64,000 nt of DNA, taken from assembly GCF_000526215.1 (NCBI RefSeq), contig NZ_JAFQ01000004.1:6386001-6450000 (forward strand). Direction: 5' to 3'. Under the pieces are notes generated by a model. The model was given only the letters and a program-made list of their open reading frames with translations, did no database searches and had not been told where the DNA came from. Below are positions 54,077-62,198 of the stretch, in pieces. Position numbers and translations under genes: made by a program. Numbering within the stretch: the first letter of the stretch is position 1; each line of letters starts with the position of its first letter. The stretch is from Nocardia sp. BMG51109. Lineage in GTDB: Bacteria > Actinomycetota > Actinomycetes > Mycobacteriales > Mycobacteriaceae.

Positions 54077-54105
54077 ATAACGCGCGACGGCCTAATTCAG
54101 TTCCC
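54077..54105 (-). promoter_or_regulatory. SigR/SigH-type promoter of rbpA
   Basis: On the minus strand GGGAAC (54105-54100) and GTTAT (54081-54077) are separated by 18 bases, matching the oxidative-stress ECF sigma consensus GGGAAY-N18-GTT. It lies 46 bases upstream of the rbpA start. rbpA is known to be controlled by SigR in Streptomyces. Confidence 0.75.
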
Positions 54106-54272
54106 GGCGACGGTCAACCCCACCATTCTAGTGGTTTCGGTCATCGCGCGGCGCCGGGGTGTGCGCCGGTCCGATCGGCGGTGTCGCCGCGCCCGGCGCG
54201 CGGTGAAATATGACATGTCTTGTCGCGGCCTGGTCGTTTGCGTTCGGCCGCCGCGCCGCTATCGTGTCCGGC

Positions 54273-54626
54273 GTGCTGTGTTCGCCCTGGTCAGGCCGTA
54301 ACGTTTCGGACCGCCGCCTGTCCTGCCTATGGTGTGGGCGGGAGATCGCCGATTCCGAGGTGGGTCGCCGCCGCCGGTACTGTCGGCAGTCCTGCCGCCA
54401 GCGGGCCTACGAACACCGGAAAAGCCTGGAGGGCACCGGAATTCCGGAGGACTCCGTGGTGCTCAGCGCCCAGGAGGCCGCCGACCTGGCCGACCGCTGG
54501 TTCGCCGCCCGCTGCGCCGCCGAGGATGTCGCCACCGCCGTCGCCGAGGGCGCGGACAGCGCGGAACTGGCCCAGTTGACCGACACCCTCGTCGCCCTGA
54601 CGAAGGACGCCGAGCGGTTGCGCTGA
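54273..54626 (+). CDS. Small zinc-ribbon protein of unknown function
   Basis: A 117-residue protein with four cysteines arranged as a zinc ribbon (SCLWCGREI, then RRRRYCRQSCRQRAYEHRK), followed by an acidic Ala-rich helical half (LSAQEAADLADRWFAARCAA, LAQLTDTLVALTKDAERLR). It may bind nucleic acid through the basic RRRRYCRQSCRQR part. GTG 54273 is preferred; an ATG at 54210 adds 21 residues without conserved look. It is divergent from rbpA. Short zinc-ribbon proteins of this form are common in mycolate-containing actinobacteria, and the function is not known to me. Confidence 0.75.
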   Translation: MLCSPWSGRNVSDRRLSCLWCGREIADSEVGRRRRYCRQSCRQRAYEHRKSLEGTGIPEDSVVLSAQEAADLADRWFAARCAAEDVATAVAEGADSAELAQLTDTLVALTKDAERLR

Positions 54627-55088
54627 GGCCTGCCGAGAGGCGGGCTCGCCGAAGGCACTGTGAGTTCGCGCGGCATCCGGTGTCACTTGTGCCGATCGCG
54701 ATGAGGCCGAATCCTTCCCGGGATCCATCGAACGGCGGACCGCCACCTCGGTCCTGCCGCCACCGGGCGGGTGCAGGGACGGGACCGGGCGCGCATCCCT
54801 CGACCCCGATGCGGCCGACCGCTCGCGCGGCGGGCCGAACGCGCGCCCGGACCCGTTCCGGCACCTCGTTCCCCCGGCCCGGTGTCGTCCGGCCCCTCGG
54901 ATTCCGCTCCACGAGGCGGAGCCGAAATCCGGCCCGGCATGGTGAGGCAGCCGTGCGGCAGGTGCCCGCGGTCGACGCGGCCCCGGTGACCGGAATTCGA
55001 GTGGTGGCGTATGAGTTTCGACAGCTCGCGGGTGGCAGGTTGCCACGGTCGGAGTGAAGTCGCCCGATAGTGGGCGGTTCGGGCGGAA
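54627..55088. other. Intergenic stretch between convergent genes
   Basis: These 460 bases between the zinc-ribbon gene and the M23 peptidase hold no convincing gene; frames on both strands are Arg/Pro-rich. No long hairpin or repeat stands out. Confidence 0.5.
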
Positions 55089-55757
55089 TCAGTAGGACAC
55101 GTCCCCCAGATCGATACCGCGCGCGGCAAGCCACGGGAGGGGGTCGATCTTGTCGCCGTTTTCCTGGGCCCACACCTCGTAGTGCAGATGCGGTCCGGTG
55201 GAGAAGCCGCCGTTGCCGACGGTGGCGATCGTGTCCCCGGCGCGCACCTGCTGCCCCGGGACGACGAGGATGTCGTTGACGTGCCCGTAGACGCCGATGG
55301 TGCCGTCGTCCTGCCGCACCCGCACCCACTGCCCGAATCCGGACGCGGGCCCGGCCTCGACCACTTCGCCGTCGGTGACCGAGGCGATCGGGGTGCCCAG
55401 CGTCTGGGCGAAGTCGATGCCGCCGTGCAGTGTGCCCCAGCGGGTGCCGAACAGGGAACTGAGCGCACCCGCCACCGGCCGCACGGTCAGCGGCCGCATC
55501 TCCTTGGCGGCCTTGGTCGTCGGCCAGATCTCGGGCGGCGGCTCGGGTGCGGCGACGGGCGCGGCCATCGGTGCCGCGGCGGCCGGGGCGGGGGCCATCG
55601 GTTGTTGCAGTGCGGCGAGGCCGGGGGCGGGAGTGCCCCCGTGACGGTCGGCGGCGGTGAGCGCGGTGACCGAGGCGCCGACGACGGCGGTGATCGCGAA
55701 GGCATGAGCCACGGCCCGGCGGGCGCGGCGAGAAGGTAACGGAACGATCACGGGCAT
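55089..55757 (-). CDS. M23 family metallopeptidase (LytM-like), exported
   Basis: A 222-residue cell-wall peptidase. The N terminus carries a basic start and one membrane/signal helix (AHAFAITAVVGASVTALTAA), then an Ala/Pro-rich linker (about 40-80). The LytM domain has ligands in GTLHGGIDFAQ (HxxxD) and GPHLHYEVW (HxH), plus GVYGHVNDILV. All three zinc ligands are present, so it should be active on peptidoglycan cross-links. ATG 55757 is used. It is divergent from the ArsR gene. Confidence 0.9.
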   Translation of the reverse strand: MPVIVPLPSRRARRAVAHAFAITAVVGASVTALTAADRHGGTPAPGLAALQQPMAPAPAAAAPMAAPVAAPEPPPEIWPTTKAAKEMRPLTVRPVAGALSSLFGTRWGTLHGGIDFAQTLGTPIASVTDGEVVEAGPASGFGQWVRVRQDDGTIGVYGHVNDILVVPGQQVRAGDTIATVGNGGFSTGPHLHYEVWAQENGDKIDPLPWLAARGIDLGDVSY

Positions 55758-55937
55758 GGCGGGGAAACTACGGCAGATCCGCCGGGGTTCCGTAATCGTG
55801 TTGTGACCATCACAGGCGGCAAAGTACCAGTTGAAATACCGCGGATGGCCAGGGACACGCGCCGTGGGCGGCGACGACCGGGGGCGATTCCGCACCGTCC
55901 GATCTTGACCACCTCGTGATCGAACGGGCAGTCTCTT

Positions 55938-55951
55938 TTAGTGGTCACTAA
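55938..55951. promoter_or_regulatory. Inverted repeat over the ArsR start codon
   Basis: TTAGTG-GT-CACTAA, two 6-base arms around two bases, covers the GTG start at 55941. A possible -10, CAGTCT (55929-55934), ends six bases before the start. Binding of the ArsR protein here would block its own leaderless transcription. Confidence 0.65.
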
Positions 55952-56249
55952 TGGAGTCAGGGCATTGAGCGCCCTGGCGGATCCGACTCGTCGATCGATT
56001 TTCGAGGCGCTGCCGCAGGCACCCCGGGCGGTCGGAGAGCTGGCCGATGCGGTCGGGGTGAGCAGTTCGGCGGTGTCCCAGCATCTGCGCGTGCTGCGCG
56101 AGGCCCGGCTGGTGAGCGTGCGGCACCGCGGCAACCGCCGGCTGTACTCCCTGGACCCGCGCGGACTGGCCGACGCCCGCGACTACCTGGAGCAGTTCTG
56201 GCCGAGCGCGCTGGCGGCATACGCGGCCGCGCTGTCGGAGGCGGAGTAG
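55941..56249 (+). CDS. ArsR-family transcriptional regulator
   Basis: A 102-residue winged-helix repressor: LSALADPTRRSIFEALPQAP, RAVGELADAVGVSSSAVSQH (recognition helix), LRVLREARLVSVRHRGNRRL and YSLDPRGLADARDYLEQFW. There is no Cys-based metal site such as ELCVCDL, so it belongs to the non-metal subgroup that often controls SRPBCC or membrane proteins. No such partner is downstream; the next gene is on the other strand. Confidence 0.88.
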   Translation: MVTNGVRALSALADPTRRSIFEALPQAPRAVGELADAVGVSSSAVSQHLRVLREARLVSVRHRGNRRLYSLDPRGLADARDYLEQFWPSALAAYAAALSEAE

Positions 56250-56282
56250 GGCAGTGCCGCCGAGCTGGGCAGTGCCGCCGAG
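56249..56282. repeat. Short tandem duplication after the ArsR gene
   Basis: GGCAGTGCCGCCGAG occurs at 56249-56263 and 56268-56282 (period 19). A third partial copy follows (GTGCCGAGTAAAGG, near 56292). It lies between two convergent genes. Confidence 0.65.
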
Positions 56283-56318
56283 TAAGGCAGGGTGCCGAGT
56301 AAAGGGCGGGGCCGGAAC

Positions 56319-57305
56319 TCAGCCGACGCGGCGGTACGCGGCCGGGCGGCGATCGATATTGGTCCCGGGCCACGGCCGCTTCCGCAGCTGCTTGTCGAGC
56401 GCGTCGACCACCTCGGCCACGCTGATCTCGAGCAGGCCGGGATCGGGTGTGTCGGCATTGTGGTCGCCGGTGCGGCCGGCCCACAGCACCACGTGCCGGC
56501 CCAGCAGATGCGGCGGCGGGCCGCTGTGGCTGGGCGCGGTGGGACCGAACAGCAGGACCGTCCGGGTGCCGAAGGCGGTGGCCAGATGCGCGACCCCGGT
56601 ATCGCCGCACACCACGAGCCCGGCCTCGGCCACGGTGGCGGACAGCTCGATGAGGTTCTGCTGCCCGGCGAGCACCTGCCGATGTGGCAGGCCCGCCCGG
56701 GCTGCGATGTTCAGGGCGATCTCGCGTTCGAATTCGTCGCCCGTCAGCACCACCTCGCGACCCTGCACGAGAAGATGCCGCACGATGGCGGCGAACCGTT
56801 CCGGCGGCCAGCGCCGGGCGGGGGAGCCCGCCCCGATGTGCACGACCACGCAGTCGCGGTGGCTGGTGGTGGCCACCGGCGGCACTAGTCCGAGATTGCG
56901 GCGATCGGCGGCGATGCCGTCGGATTCCAGCAGGTGGCACCACCGGTCGACGTCGTGCATGTCCTGTTGCCAGTCCGGCCCGTCGAGGTCGGGGAAGGCG
57001 GGATTGCGATAGGTGAGGATGCGCCGCGGATCGGTCTTGACCAACTCCACGATGCCCTCGGCGCCGGCGCCGTGCAGATTGACCGCCAGCGCGGGCGCCT
57101 CGCCGTCATAGCGCAGACTCTCCGCGTCCGGTGTCGGCACCATCTCGTCGACCGACGCGATCAGATCCACGATCGGCTTCAGCCGATGCGGCGCGGCGAG
57201 CGCGATGTGATCATGTGGCCTGGCCCGGCGCAGCGCGCGAAGTGCCGGGACCGCGGTGAGGAGATCACCCAGTCCGCGTGCGCGCAGCACGAGTACAACC
57301 GCCAC
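56319..57305 (-). CDS. Glycosyltransferase family 9 (ADP-heptose transferase-like)
   Basis: A 328-residue GT-B-fold transferase: LVLRARGLGDLLTAVPALRA at the N terminus, VVVHIGAGSPARRWPPERFA, VVLTGDEFEREIAL, and the donor-binding VVCGDTGVAHLATAFGTRTV with LLFGPTAPSHSGPP. In Gram-negatives this family adds heptose to LPS. In actinobacteria the acceptor is unknown, perhaps a cell-wall or secondary-metabolite sugar. GTG 57305. Confidence 0.88.
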   Translation of the reverse strand: MAVVLVLRARGLGDLLTAVPALRALRRARPHDHIALAAPHRLKPIVDLIASVDEMVPTPDAESLRYDGEAPALAVNLHGAGAEGIVELVKTDPRRILTYRNPAFPDLDGPDWQQDMHDVDRWCHLLESDGIAADRRNLGLVPPVATTSHRDCVVVHIGAGSPARRWPPERFAAIVRHLLVQGREVVLTGDEFEREIALNIAARAGLPHRQVLAGQQNLIELSATVAEAGLVVCGDTGVAHLATAFGTRTVLLFGPTAPSHSGPPPHLLGRHVVLWAGRTGDHNADTPDPGLLEISVAEVVDALDKQLRKRPWPGTNIDRRPAAYRRVG

Positions 57306-57627
57306 CCTCTTCTCCTAGCCATCCACCAAGCGACCCACGACAACCCGACCCACTTCGCCCCCCGCGCCCGCGAGCACGGCATGGACTTGAGAGAGCCACT
57401 TGGAGAGGACTACCCGAGGTATGCCAAGCCGAAACTCGCAATCCGAGCGAGATCCGGCGCGGCCGACGGCGCGGCTCCGGCACCCCGGCGGGCGATCTGC
57501 GACGGCACACCGACGCTATCGGCTTCCGGCGAGTTTCGCGAGCCCTCGCGGCCCCGGGCCGAGCAGCGAGAACTTTTCTACTACTTGGTGTCGTTGACCG
57601 GCGGTAGGTCAACTAGGCTGTGCTGTC
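57306..57627. other. Intergenic stretch before the small membrane-protein gene
   Basis: These 322 bases between two divergent genes hold no gene. The last 35 bases contain the inverted repeat given separately and a TAGGCT -10 candidate (57614-57619) eight bases before the ATG at 57628. Confidence 0.5.
57593..57613. promoter_or_regulatory. Inverted repeat, probable operator
   Basis: GTTGACC (57593-57599) and GGTCAAC (57607-57613) are perfect inverted arms around seven bases. They lie just before the TAGGCT -10 candidate and 14 bases from the start codon of the small membrane-protein gene. The regulator is unknown. Confidence 0.55.
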
Positions 57628-57978
57628 ATGACATTCGTCTACAACGTGGTGGTCGTTACACACCTGCTCGGCCTGGCCGCGGTCATCGGGGGATACGCGT
57701 CGGGGCAGCCGACGGTGAACGCGGTGATGGTGTGGGGCGCACGGGCGCAGATCATCAGCGGCCTGGTGCTGGTCGGCATGGCCGACGGGATCGACTCCCT
57801 GGACAAGGACCTGTCCATGGCCAAGGTGATCGTGAAACTGGTGATCGCGGTCGCGGTGGCCGGATTCGCCGAGGTCGCGCACGCGGATGCCAAGCGCGGC
57901 AAGGCCATCGGCTGGATGGCACACGCCGCCGGCGGGCTGGCGATCGCCAACGTGCTCGTCGCCGTGCTGTGGACCTGA
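57628..57978 (+). CDS. Small four-helix membrane protein of unknown function
   Basis: A 116-residue integral membrane protein with about four helices: VYNVVVVTHLLGLAAVIGGY, ARAQIISGLVLVGMA, MAKVIVKLVIAVAVAGFAEV and WMAHAAGGLAIANVLVAVLW. A His in helix one (VTHLLGL) and His residues near 86 and 99 (EVAHAD, WMAHAA) might bind heme or metal, but this is a guess. Homologues of this length are common in mycobacteria and nocardiae without known function. Confidence 0.8.
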   Translation: MTFVYNVVVVTHLLGLAAVIGGYASGQPTVNAVMVWGARAQIISGLVLVGMADGIDSLDKDLSMAKVIVKLVIAVAVAGFAEVAHADAKRGKAIGWMAHAAGGLAIANVLVAVLWT

Positions 57979-58003
57979 TCGAGCGGAGCGGCCGGTCCCG
58001 GAG

Positions 58004-58720
58004 TCAGCGCGCGGCGTACCGGGCCGCCAGGGCCGGAATCGCGGCGATCTTGTCGGCGGGCAGCGCATCCCACAGCAGGCCCGCCGGCCGCCGCGGCTCC
58101 TCGCAACGGATCACCGACTCCGGTGTGACGATCAGGTCGACCCGGCAGTCGTGCTCGGCCTCGGGCAGTTCGCCGTCGACCACCTGGAGCCGGTGCACGG
58201 TGGTGGCGATGGTGGTGTGCTCATCGATCACGCCGGCCTCGAGCAGCAACGCGATCTCGATATCCGAATATCCGGCGCCCTTGCCGAGGCGCACACCCCG
58301 GCGGTTCACCGCGACACTGCCCAGCACGATCAGATCGATCGGCTGCAGTTCGTCCACCTCCACATTGCGGGAGACCAGGGGCGCGGTGTCCTTGCGCGCG
58401 GCCTGCGCCGCCGGCACCGTCAGGTCCTCGGGGTCCATCAGATAGAACGGCTTCGGTGCCTCGAGCCGGGGACAGGCCATATAGATCAGCAGCCCGGCCT
58501 GCAGCGCGCGCCGTCGCACCGGCAGCTGCGCGGTGTCGGGCACGATCGTGACCACCTTCGCGGCCCGCCACTCCGGCAGCGCGGCCAGCAGGCCGGCCGC
58601 GGCATCATTGCCCGCGAACTCGGGAATGTTGCGCGGGGCGTCGGGCGGTACGGCGCGCGCCCGCGCCAACAACGCCCAAATACTCTCGCGTACGGCCTGT
58701 TTCGCCTGATCGACACTCAC
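58004..58720 (-). CDS. 5-formyltetrahydrofolate cyclo-ligase family protein
   Basis: A 238-residue enzyme that converts 5-formyl-THF to 5,10-methenyl-THF using ATP. The ATP/folate loop GVRLGKGAGYSDIEIALL is present, as are the N-terminal AKQAVRESIWALL, LIVLGSVAVNRRG and HTTIATTVHRLQVVDGELP. It is longer than the typical 190-residue ligase and resembles the MTHFS-domain group. GTG 58720 is chosen; upstream in-frame codons look non-coding. Confidence 0.85.
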   Translation of the reverse strand: MSVDQAKQAVRESIWALLARARAVPPDAPRNIPEFAGNDAAAGLLAALPEWRAAKVVTIVPDTAQLPVRRRALQAGLLIYMACPRLEAPKPFYLMDPEDLTVPAAQAARKDTAPLVSRNVEVDELQPIDLIVLGSVAVNRRGVRLGKGAGYSDIEIALLLEAGVIDEHTTIATTVHRLQVVDGELPEAEHDCRVDLIVTPESVIRCEEPRRPAGLLWDALPADKIAAIPALAARYAAR

Positions 58721-58858
58721 TGCGCCACTCCTCGTCTCGTAGCCGTCCGGCATCGGCGTGCCCCGTGGCGGTCCGCCGATCGTCCCGACGACCGGCGCGG
58801 CCGAGCGCCGTGCGCTGTCGACCTCGGCCCGGACGGGGGACAGCGGCGCGAAGGCGGC

Positions 58859-59188
58859 TCAGCCCGCCCGCCGGGCCGAATGTAAGCGGGCCAGCGCCAT
58901 GCGCGCCTCGGCCCGGGAGATCAATTGGTCGTCGTCGAGTTCGACGATGGCCGCCTCGAGCCATTCGCGCACCAGGGTGGACAGCCCGATACCGCGCTCG
59001 GCGGCGAGCTCCTTCAGTCTGGCGTGCAGGCGCAGGGGCAGCCGGATCGAGCTGGTGATCATGATGTCGTCGTCCGGCCGCAGCGGCGGCGGCACCTGCT
59101 CCGCGGGCACCGGATCCTCGCCGAAGGTCAGCCGATCCAGGAAGGTCGTCACCTCCTGCGGGGTGGACGGTACGTTCTTCTCACTCAT
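58859..59188 (-). CDS. Antitoxin with ribbon-helix-helix domain (BrnA/CopG-like)
   Basis: A 109-residue protein. The N terminus (VTTFLDRLTFGEDPVP) is probably the toxin-binding part. The centre is a ribbon-helix-helix: ITSSIRLPLRLHARLKELAA followed by ERGIGLSTLVREWLEAAI, with the basic strand SIRLPLR contacting DNA. An acidic helix and a basic end follow. Its ATG overlaps the toxin stop (ATGA). It should bind the 16-bp palindrome upstream of the pair. Confidence 0.75.
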   Translation of the reverse strand: MSEKNVPSTPQEVTTFLDRLTFGEDPVPAEQVPPPLRPDDDIMITSSIRLPLRLHARLKELAAERGIGLSTLVREWLEAAIVELDDDQLISRAEARMALARLHSARRAG

Positions 59189-59472
59189 CGCCGGTTCTCC
59201 TGTTCCCACTGCTCGAACACCGTCAGCTCGTCGCCGCGCATGTCGCGGGCGCCGATGATCAGCCACATCCAGTCGTCCCGGCGGTGGACGGCAACGATGA
59301 GTGGCCGGCCGGCGTCGGTGCGGCCCCACAGCGTGAGCACCGAGAGGGTGCCGTCGTCGGCCTGCCGCGGCCACCGCCGCGTGCTCGCGAGGATCTGCCG
59401 AACCTCGGCGGTTTCGATGCCGATCAGGTGCGCCAGCGCCCAATCCGGCCACTCGAAACCCATGAGCCTCAT
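59185..59472 (-). CDS. Putative toxin of a type II system, BrnT-like
   Basis: A 95-residue protein: WPDWALAHLIGIETAEVRQI, LTLWGRTDAGRPLIVAVHRR, DDWMWLIIGARDMRGDELTV. The order helix, strand (LxxxGRTxAGRPL), strand (WMWLIIGARDM) and final Glu/Arg-rich helix matches BrnT/RelE-like RNases, where an II-ARxM-x-ExE ending is usual. Overall identity to BrnT looks low. The toxin comes first and overlaps the antitoxin by 4 bases, the brnTA order. The start is 59472, directly at the palindrome, or ATG 59463 three codons later. Confidence 0.7.
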   Translation of the reverse strand: MRLMGFEWPDWALAHLIGIETAEVRQILASTRRWPRQADDGTLSVLTLWGRTDAGRPLIVAVHRRDDWMWLIIGARDMRGDELTVFEQWEQENRR

Positions 59473-59487
59473 ACTACGCGCGTAGTA
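59472..59487. promoter_or_regulatory. Palindromic operator of the toxin-antitoxin pair
   Basis: TACTACGCGCGTAGTA is a perfect 16-bp palindrome ending at the toxin start codon. On the minus strand it overlaps a TTACTA -10 candidate, so binding would block transcription of both genes. Confidence 0.8.
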
Positions 59488-59745
59488 ACCGCAGCTGGCG
59501 GCGTTACGAGTGGGAGAACCAGGAATCGGCCACCGTGAGTTCCGTCCGTGCCGCCGTGCAGGCGATGCCGGAATGCGGCCGGTGCCGAACGGCACGAAAT
59601 GCCGTGCAGAACCGCGGCCGATCCGGCCCGGCGCGCGAACGAGGCCGACAGACCCGGCCCGCAGCGTGTTCGCGGCTCCCGTCCTGCCGGAGAGCGGCTC
59701 GGCCGACCGGCACGACGAGGCGGCGTGGCCGGCCCCCGCCGCGAA

Positions 59746-60534
59746 TCAGTCGACGACCGGCAGCAGATCCGGGCGCTTGGGCGTGAGACCGGTCCCCGAT
59801 GACACCCCGCGCAGGCGACGCCCGATCCACGGGGCCATATGGAATGCGACCCAGCGCAATTCGGCGGCGACGAGTTCGGGCAGGTCGCGCCGCAGCGGAG
59901 GAAGCGGCAACCGCCAGTCGCCCTCGGTTCCGGGCAGCCCGAGCGTATCGGCAACGGCGCGGGACACCAGATCATGGCCGAGCGGGCTCAGATGCAACCG
60001 GTCCTCCGCCCACACCCGCGGATCGATGGTCGCGGCGACCGGCTCGAAATCCACCAGCGTGACACCGGGCCGCCGCGCCAGCTCCCGCATCCGGGCATTG
60101 ATCGCCCGAACCCGCGCCGACAGCGGCCGGATGATCGGCGCGATGCCGCCGATATCCGGGAACGTGAACGTCACCACCCGGGCCCCGGCGGCGGTGAGCG
60201 CGGCGAACATGGCATCGATGTCGGCGACCACGGTCTCCTGATCGAAACGAGGCCGGATCACGTCGTTCATCCCGGCCACCACCGTCGCCAGATCGGGCTC
60301 CAGGGCGAGCGCCGGCGCGAGCTGCTCGGCGCGGATCTCGGCGGCCCGCCGCCCCCGCACCGCCAGGTTGGCGTAGGCCAGCCGCGGATAGCCTCCGGCG
60401 AGCCGGTCGGCCAACCGGTCGGCCCAGCCGCGGTGCCCACCGCGGCCGTCGGGGTCCCCGATACCCTCGGTCTGGCTGTCACCGAGCGCGACGAAGCGCC
60501 TGATCGGCTGCGCTGCTATGGAATCCGACGTCAC
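59746..60534 (-). CDS. SGNH/GDSL-type hydrolase
   Basis: A 262-residue esterase-like hydrolase with block I FVALGDSQTEGIGDPDGRGG (Ser nucleophile), block III VVAGMNDVIRP (Asn) and block V DRLHLSPLGHDLVSRAVADT (Asp, His). There is no signal peptide, so it is cytoplasmic. GTG 60534 is preceded by GGAGG at a good distance. The C-terminal 50 residues (WVAFHMAPWIGRRLRGVSSG) are basic and amphipathic. The substrate is unknown. Confidence 0.88.
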   Translation of the reverse strand: MTSDSIAAQPIRRFVALGDSQTEGIGDPDGRGGHRGWADRLADRLAGGYPRLAYANLAVRGRRAAEIRAEQLAPALALEPDLATVVAGMNDVIRPRFDQETVVADIDAMFAALTAAGARVVTFTFPDIGGIAPIIRPLSARVRAINARMRELARRPGVTLVDFEPVAATIDPRVWAEDRLHLSPLGHDLVSRAVADTLGLPGTEGDWRLPLPPLRRDLPELVAAELRWVAFHMAPWIGRRLRGVSSGTGLTPKRPDLLPVVD

Positions 60535-60614
60535 CTTCAACCTCCCGCACGCCCTGACGGCGAGCACATAGTACGACGGTTGAGGAAACGAGGAGCATCC
60601 ACGAGCGGACGTGG

Positions 60615-61124
60615 TCAGAGCAGTTCCAGCTCCGTCTCCCGGAGATCGTTCGGGAACACGTAGCGGCGCATCGCCCAGAACCGGAACGCCATCGCCAGCA
60701 GCACCCCGAGGATCTGCCCGGTCAGGAAGTTGGCCACCGCCTGGGTCGGCGCGGCGACGTGCGGCACCCGGATATCGAAGACGTACAGCGAGATCGCCTG
60801 CGGGACCAGCGTGACGCCCATGGACAGCGCACTCACGGCGAAGAACAGCGCCGCCTCGTGATGCCGCTGCCGCCCGCCGCGAGAGCTGAACGACCACTCC
60901 CGGTTGAGGATGTAGGACACGATGGTGGCGATCAGGACGCCGAATGCCCGCGCGGTGAGCGGCTTGTCCTGCAGCACGGTCAGTTTCAACGTGTACACGA
61001 CGCCGGTATCGACGAACCAGGTGAGGGCCCCGACCACCGCGAACTTCATCAGCTCCTGATGCCGGACGAGCACCGCGCGGTAGGCCTCCGGTAGCCGGTC
61101 GAGTACGGGCTGCACGAACGACAC
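60615..61124 (-). CDS. GtrA-family membrane protein
   Basis: A 169-residue protein with four helices. The conserved GtrA opening is LMKFAVVGALTWFVDTGVVY, followed by VLIATIVSYILNREWSFSSR (NxxWxF motif) and a C-terminal LGVLLAMAFRFWAMRRYVFP. GtrA proteins are thought to move or present polyprenyl-linked sugars, for example in arabinogalactan synthesis. GTG 61124. The C-terminal DLRETELELL tail is acidic. Confidence 0.9.
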   Translation of the reverse strand: MSFVQPVLDRLPEAYRAVLVRHQELMKFAVVGALTWFVDTGVVYTLKLTVLQDKPLTARAFGVLIATIVSYILNREWSFSSRGGRQRHHEAALFFAVSALSMGVTLVPQAISLYVFDIRVPHVAAPTQAVANFLTGQILGVLLAMAFRFWAMRRYVFPNDLRETELELL

Positions 61125-61184
61125 GGCACCACCATAACCGGGCCCGCCCCCGGCGGCACCCGCGGCGCGAAAACGACCGGGCCG

Positions 61185-62036
61185 CTAGCGTGTCCCCGAC
61201 GGTGTCGGCAGACCCACCAGGTTCGCGCAGACCTCGGTCAGCCGGACGCCGAGCGCATCGTCCCGAGCGACCCGCGACGGCGTCCGCACCCGATCCTTCT
61301 GGAAGTAGCAGCCCGTCACCGCACCGAGGTCGGGATCTGTCGCCAGCGCGGCCAATCGCCGCCCGCCCTCCTCCGCGGGAACCATGAAGATCCGCTTCGC
61401 CGCGGCCATCACCGGTTTCGCGAACCAGGGGGCGAAATCCCAGATCCCCGTCGACACCGCACCCGGATGGAACGCGTTGACCGTCACCCCGGTGCCCGCC
61501 AGCCGCCGCGCCAGCTCCCGCATGTAGAGCACGTTCGCCAGCTTCGAGCGGCTGTAGGCCTTCTGCCCGGAATATCCGCGCGCACAGCCGAGATCGTCGA
61601 GGTCGAGGGCGGTGCCGTAGTGCATCACCGACGAGGTGAACACGATCCGCGCCGGCGCGCTGTGCACCAGCCGGTCCAGCAGCAGTTCGGTGAGCAGGAA
61701 CCCGCCCAGGTGATCGGTGGCGAAGGTGGCCTCCACCCCGTCCCCGGTTTCGTCGCGGCGCAGGAAGAACCCGCCGGCGTTGTTCGCCAGCACATCCAGG
61801 TGCGAATAGTGCTCCAGCACCGCGCTCGCCAGCCGCCGCACGGCCTCCTGCGACGCGATATCGCACACCTGGGTGTCGACCGCGCCGGCCCCCGACGCGC
61901 GCACGTGGTCCGCGGCGCTCGCGAGCCGGTCCGGATCGCGGCCCACCAGGACCAATCGATCGCCCCCCGCGGCGATCCGGCACGCCGCCGCCAACCCGAT
62001 GCCTGATGTCGCCCCCGTAATCAGGATCGTCTTCAT
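61185..62036 (-). CDS. SDR family oxidoreductase (retinol-dehydrogenase-like)
   Basis: A 283-residue classical SDR: ILITGATSGIGLAAACRIAA (NADP site), LANNAGGFF, FTSSVMHYG (Ser), AYSRSKLANVL (YxxxK) and VNAFHPGAVSTGIW. It should oxidise or reduce a lipophilic alcohol/ketone. It is divergent from an MmyB-like regulator, a pairing frequently seen in actinobacteria where the regulator controls the SDR. Confidence 0.88.
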   Translation of the reverse strand: MKTILITGATSGIGLAAACRIAAGGDRLVLVGRDPDRLASAADHVRASGAGAVDTQVCDIASQEAVRRLASAVLEHYSHLDVLANNAGGFFLRRDETGDGVEATFATDHLGGFLLTELLLDRLVHSAPARIVFTSSVMHYGTALDLDDLGCARGYSGQKAYSRSKLANVLYMRELARRLAGTGVTVNAFHPGAVSTGIWDFAPWFAKPVMAAAKRIFMVPAEEGGRRLAALATDPDLGAVTGCYFQKDRVRTPSRVARDDALGVRLTEVCANLVGLPTPSGTR

Positions 62037-62186
62037 GCTCCTACACCATGCCAGATCAACACGCCGCTGTCCTGCGCACCGGACGATGGCCGGACCTTGT
62101 TCACCGGCCGAAATGCCCGCGGGGACCGGGCCGTCCGACCCGCCGTCATTACCTCACGGGTAATCGCCGGACCGCTGCCGCCTCCC

Positions 62187-62192
62187 TACGAT
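62187..62192 (+). promoter_or_regulatory. -10 element for the leaderless MmyB-like regulator
   Basis: TACGAT ends six bases before the GTG at 62199. No ribosome site is visible, so a leaderless start is likely. Confidence 0.5.
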
Positions 62193-62198
62193 CGAGCT

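Noticed and set aside
54210..54272. Longer N terminus for the zinc-ribbon protein
   Set aside because: The extra 21 residues include no conserved feature; GTG 54273 places the ribbon near the N terminus. Not fully excluded.
60535..61983. Long upstream extension of the SGNH hydrolase frame
   Set aside because: It is antisense-like or out of frame over gtrA and the SDR gene; GTG 60534 with GGAGG gives a complete hydrolase.
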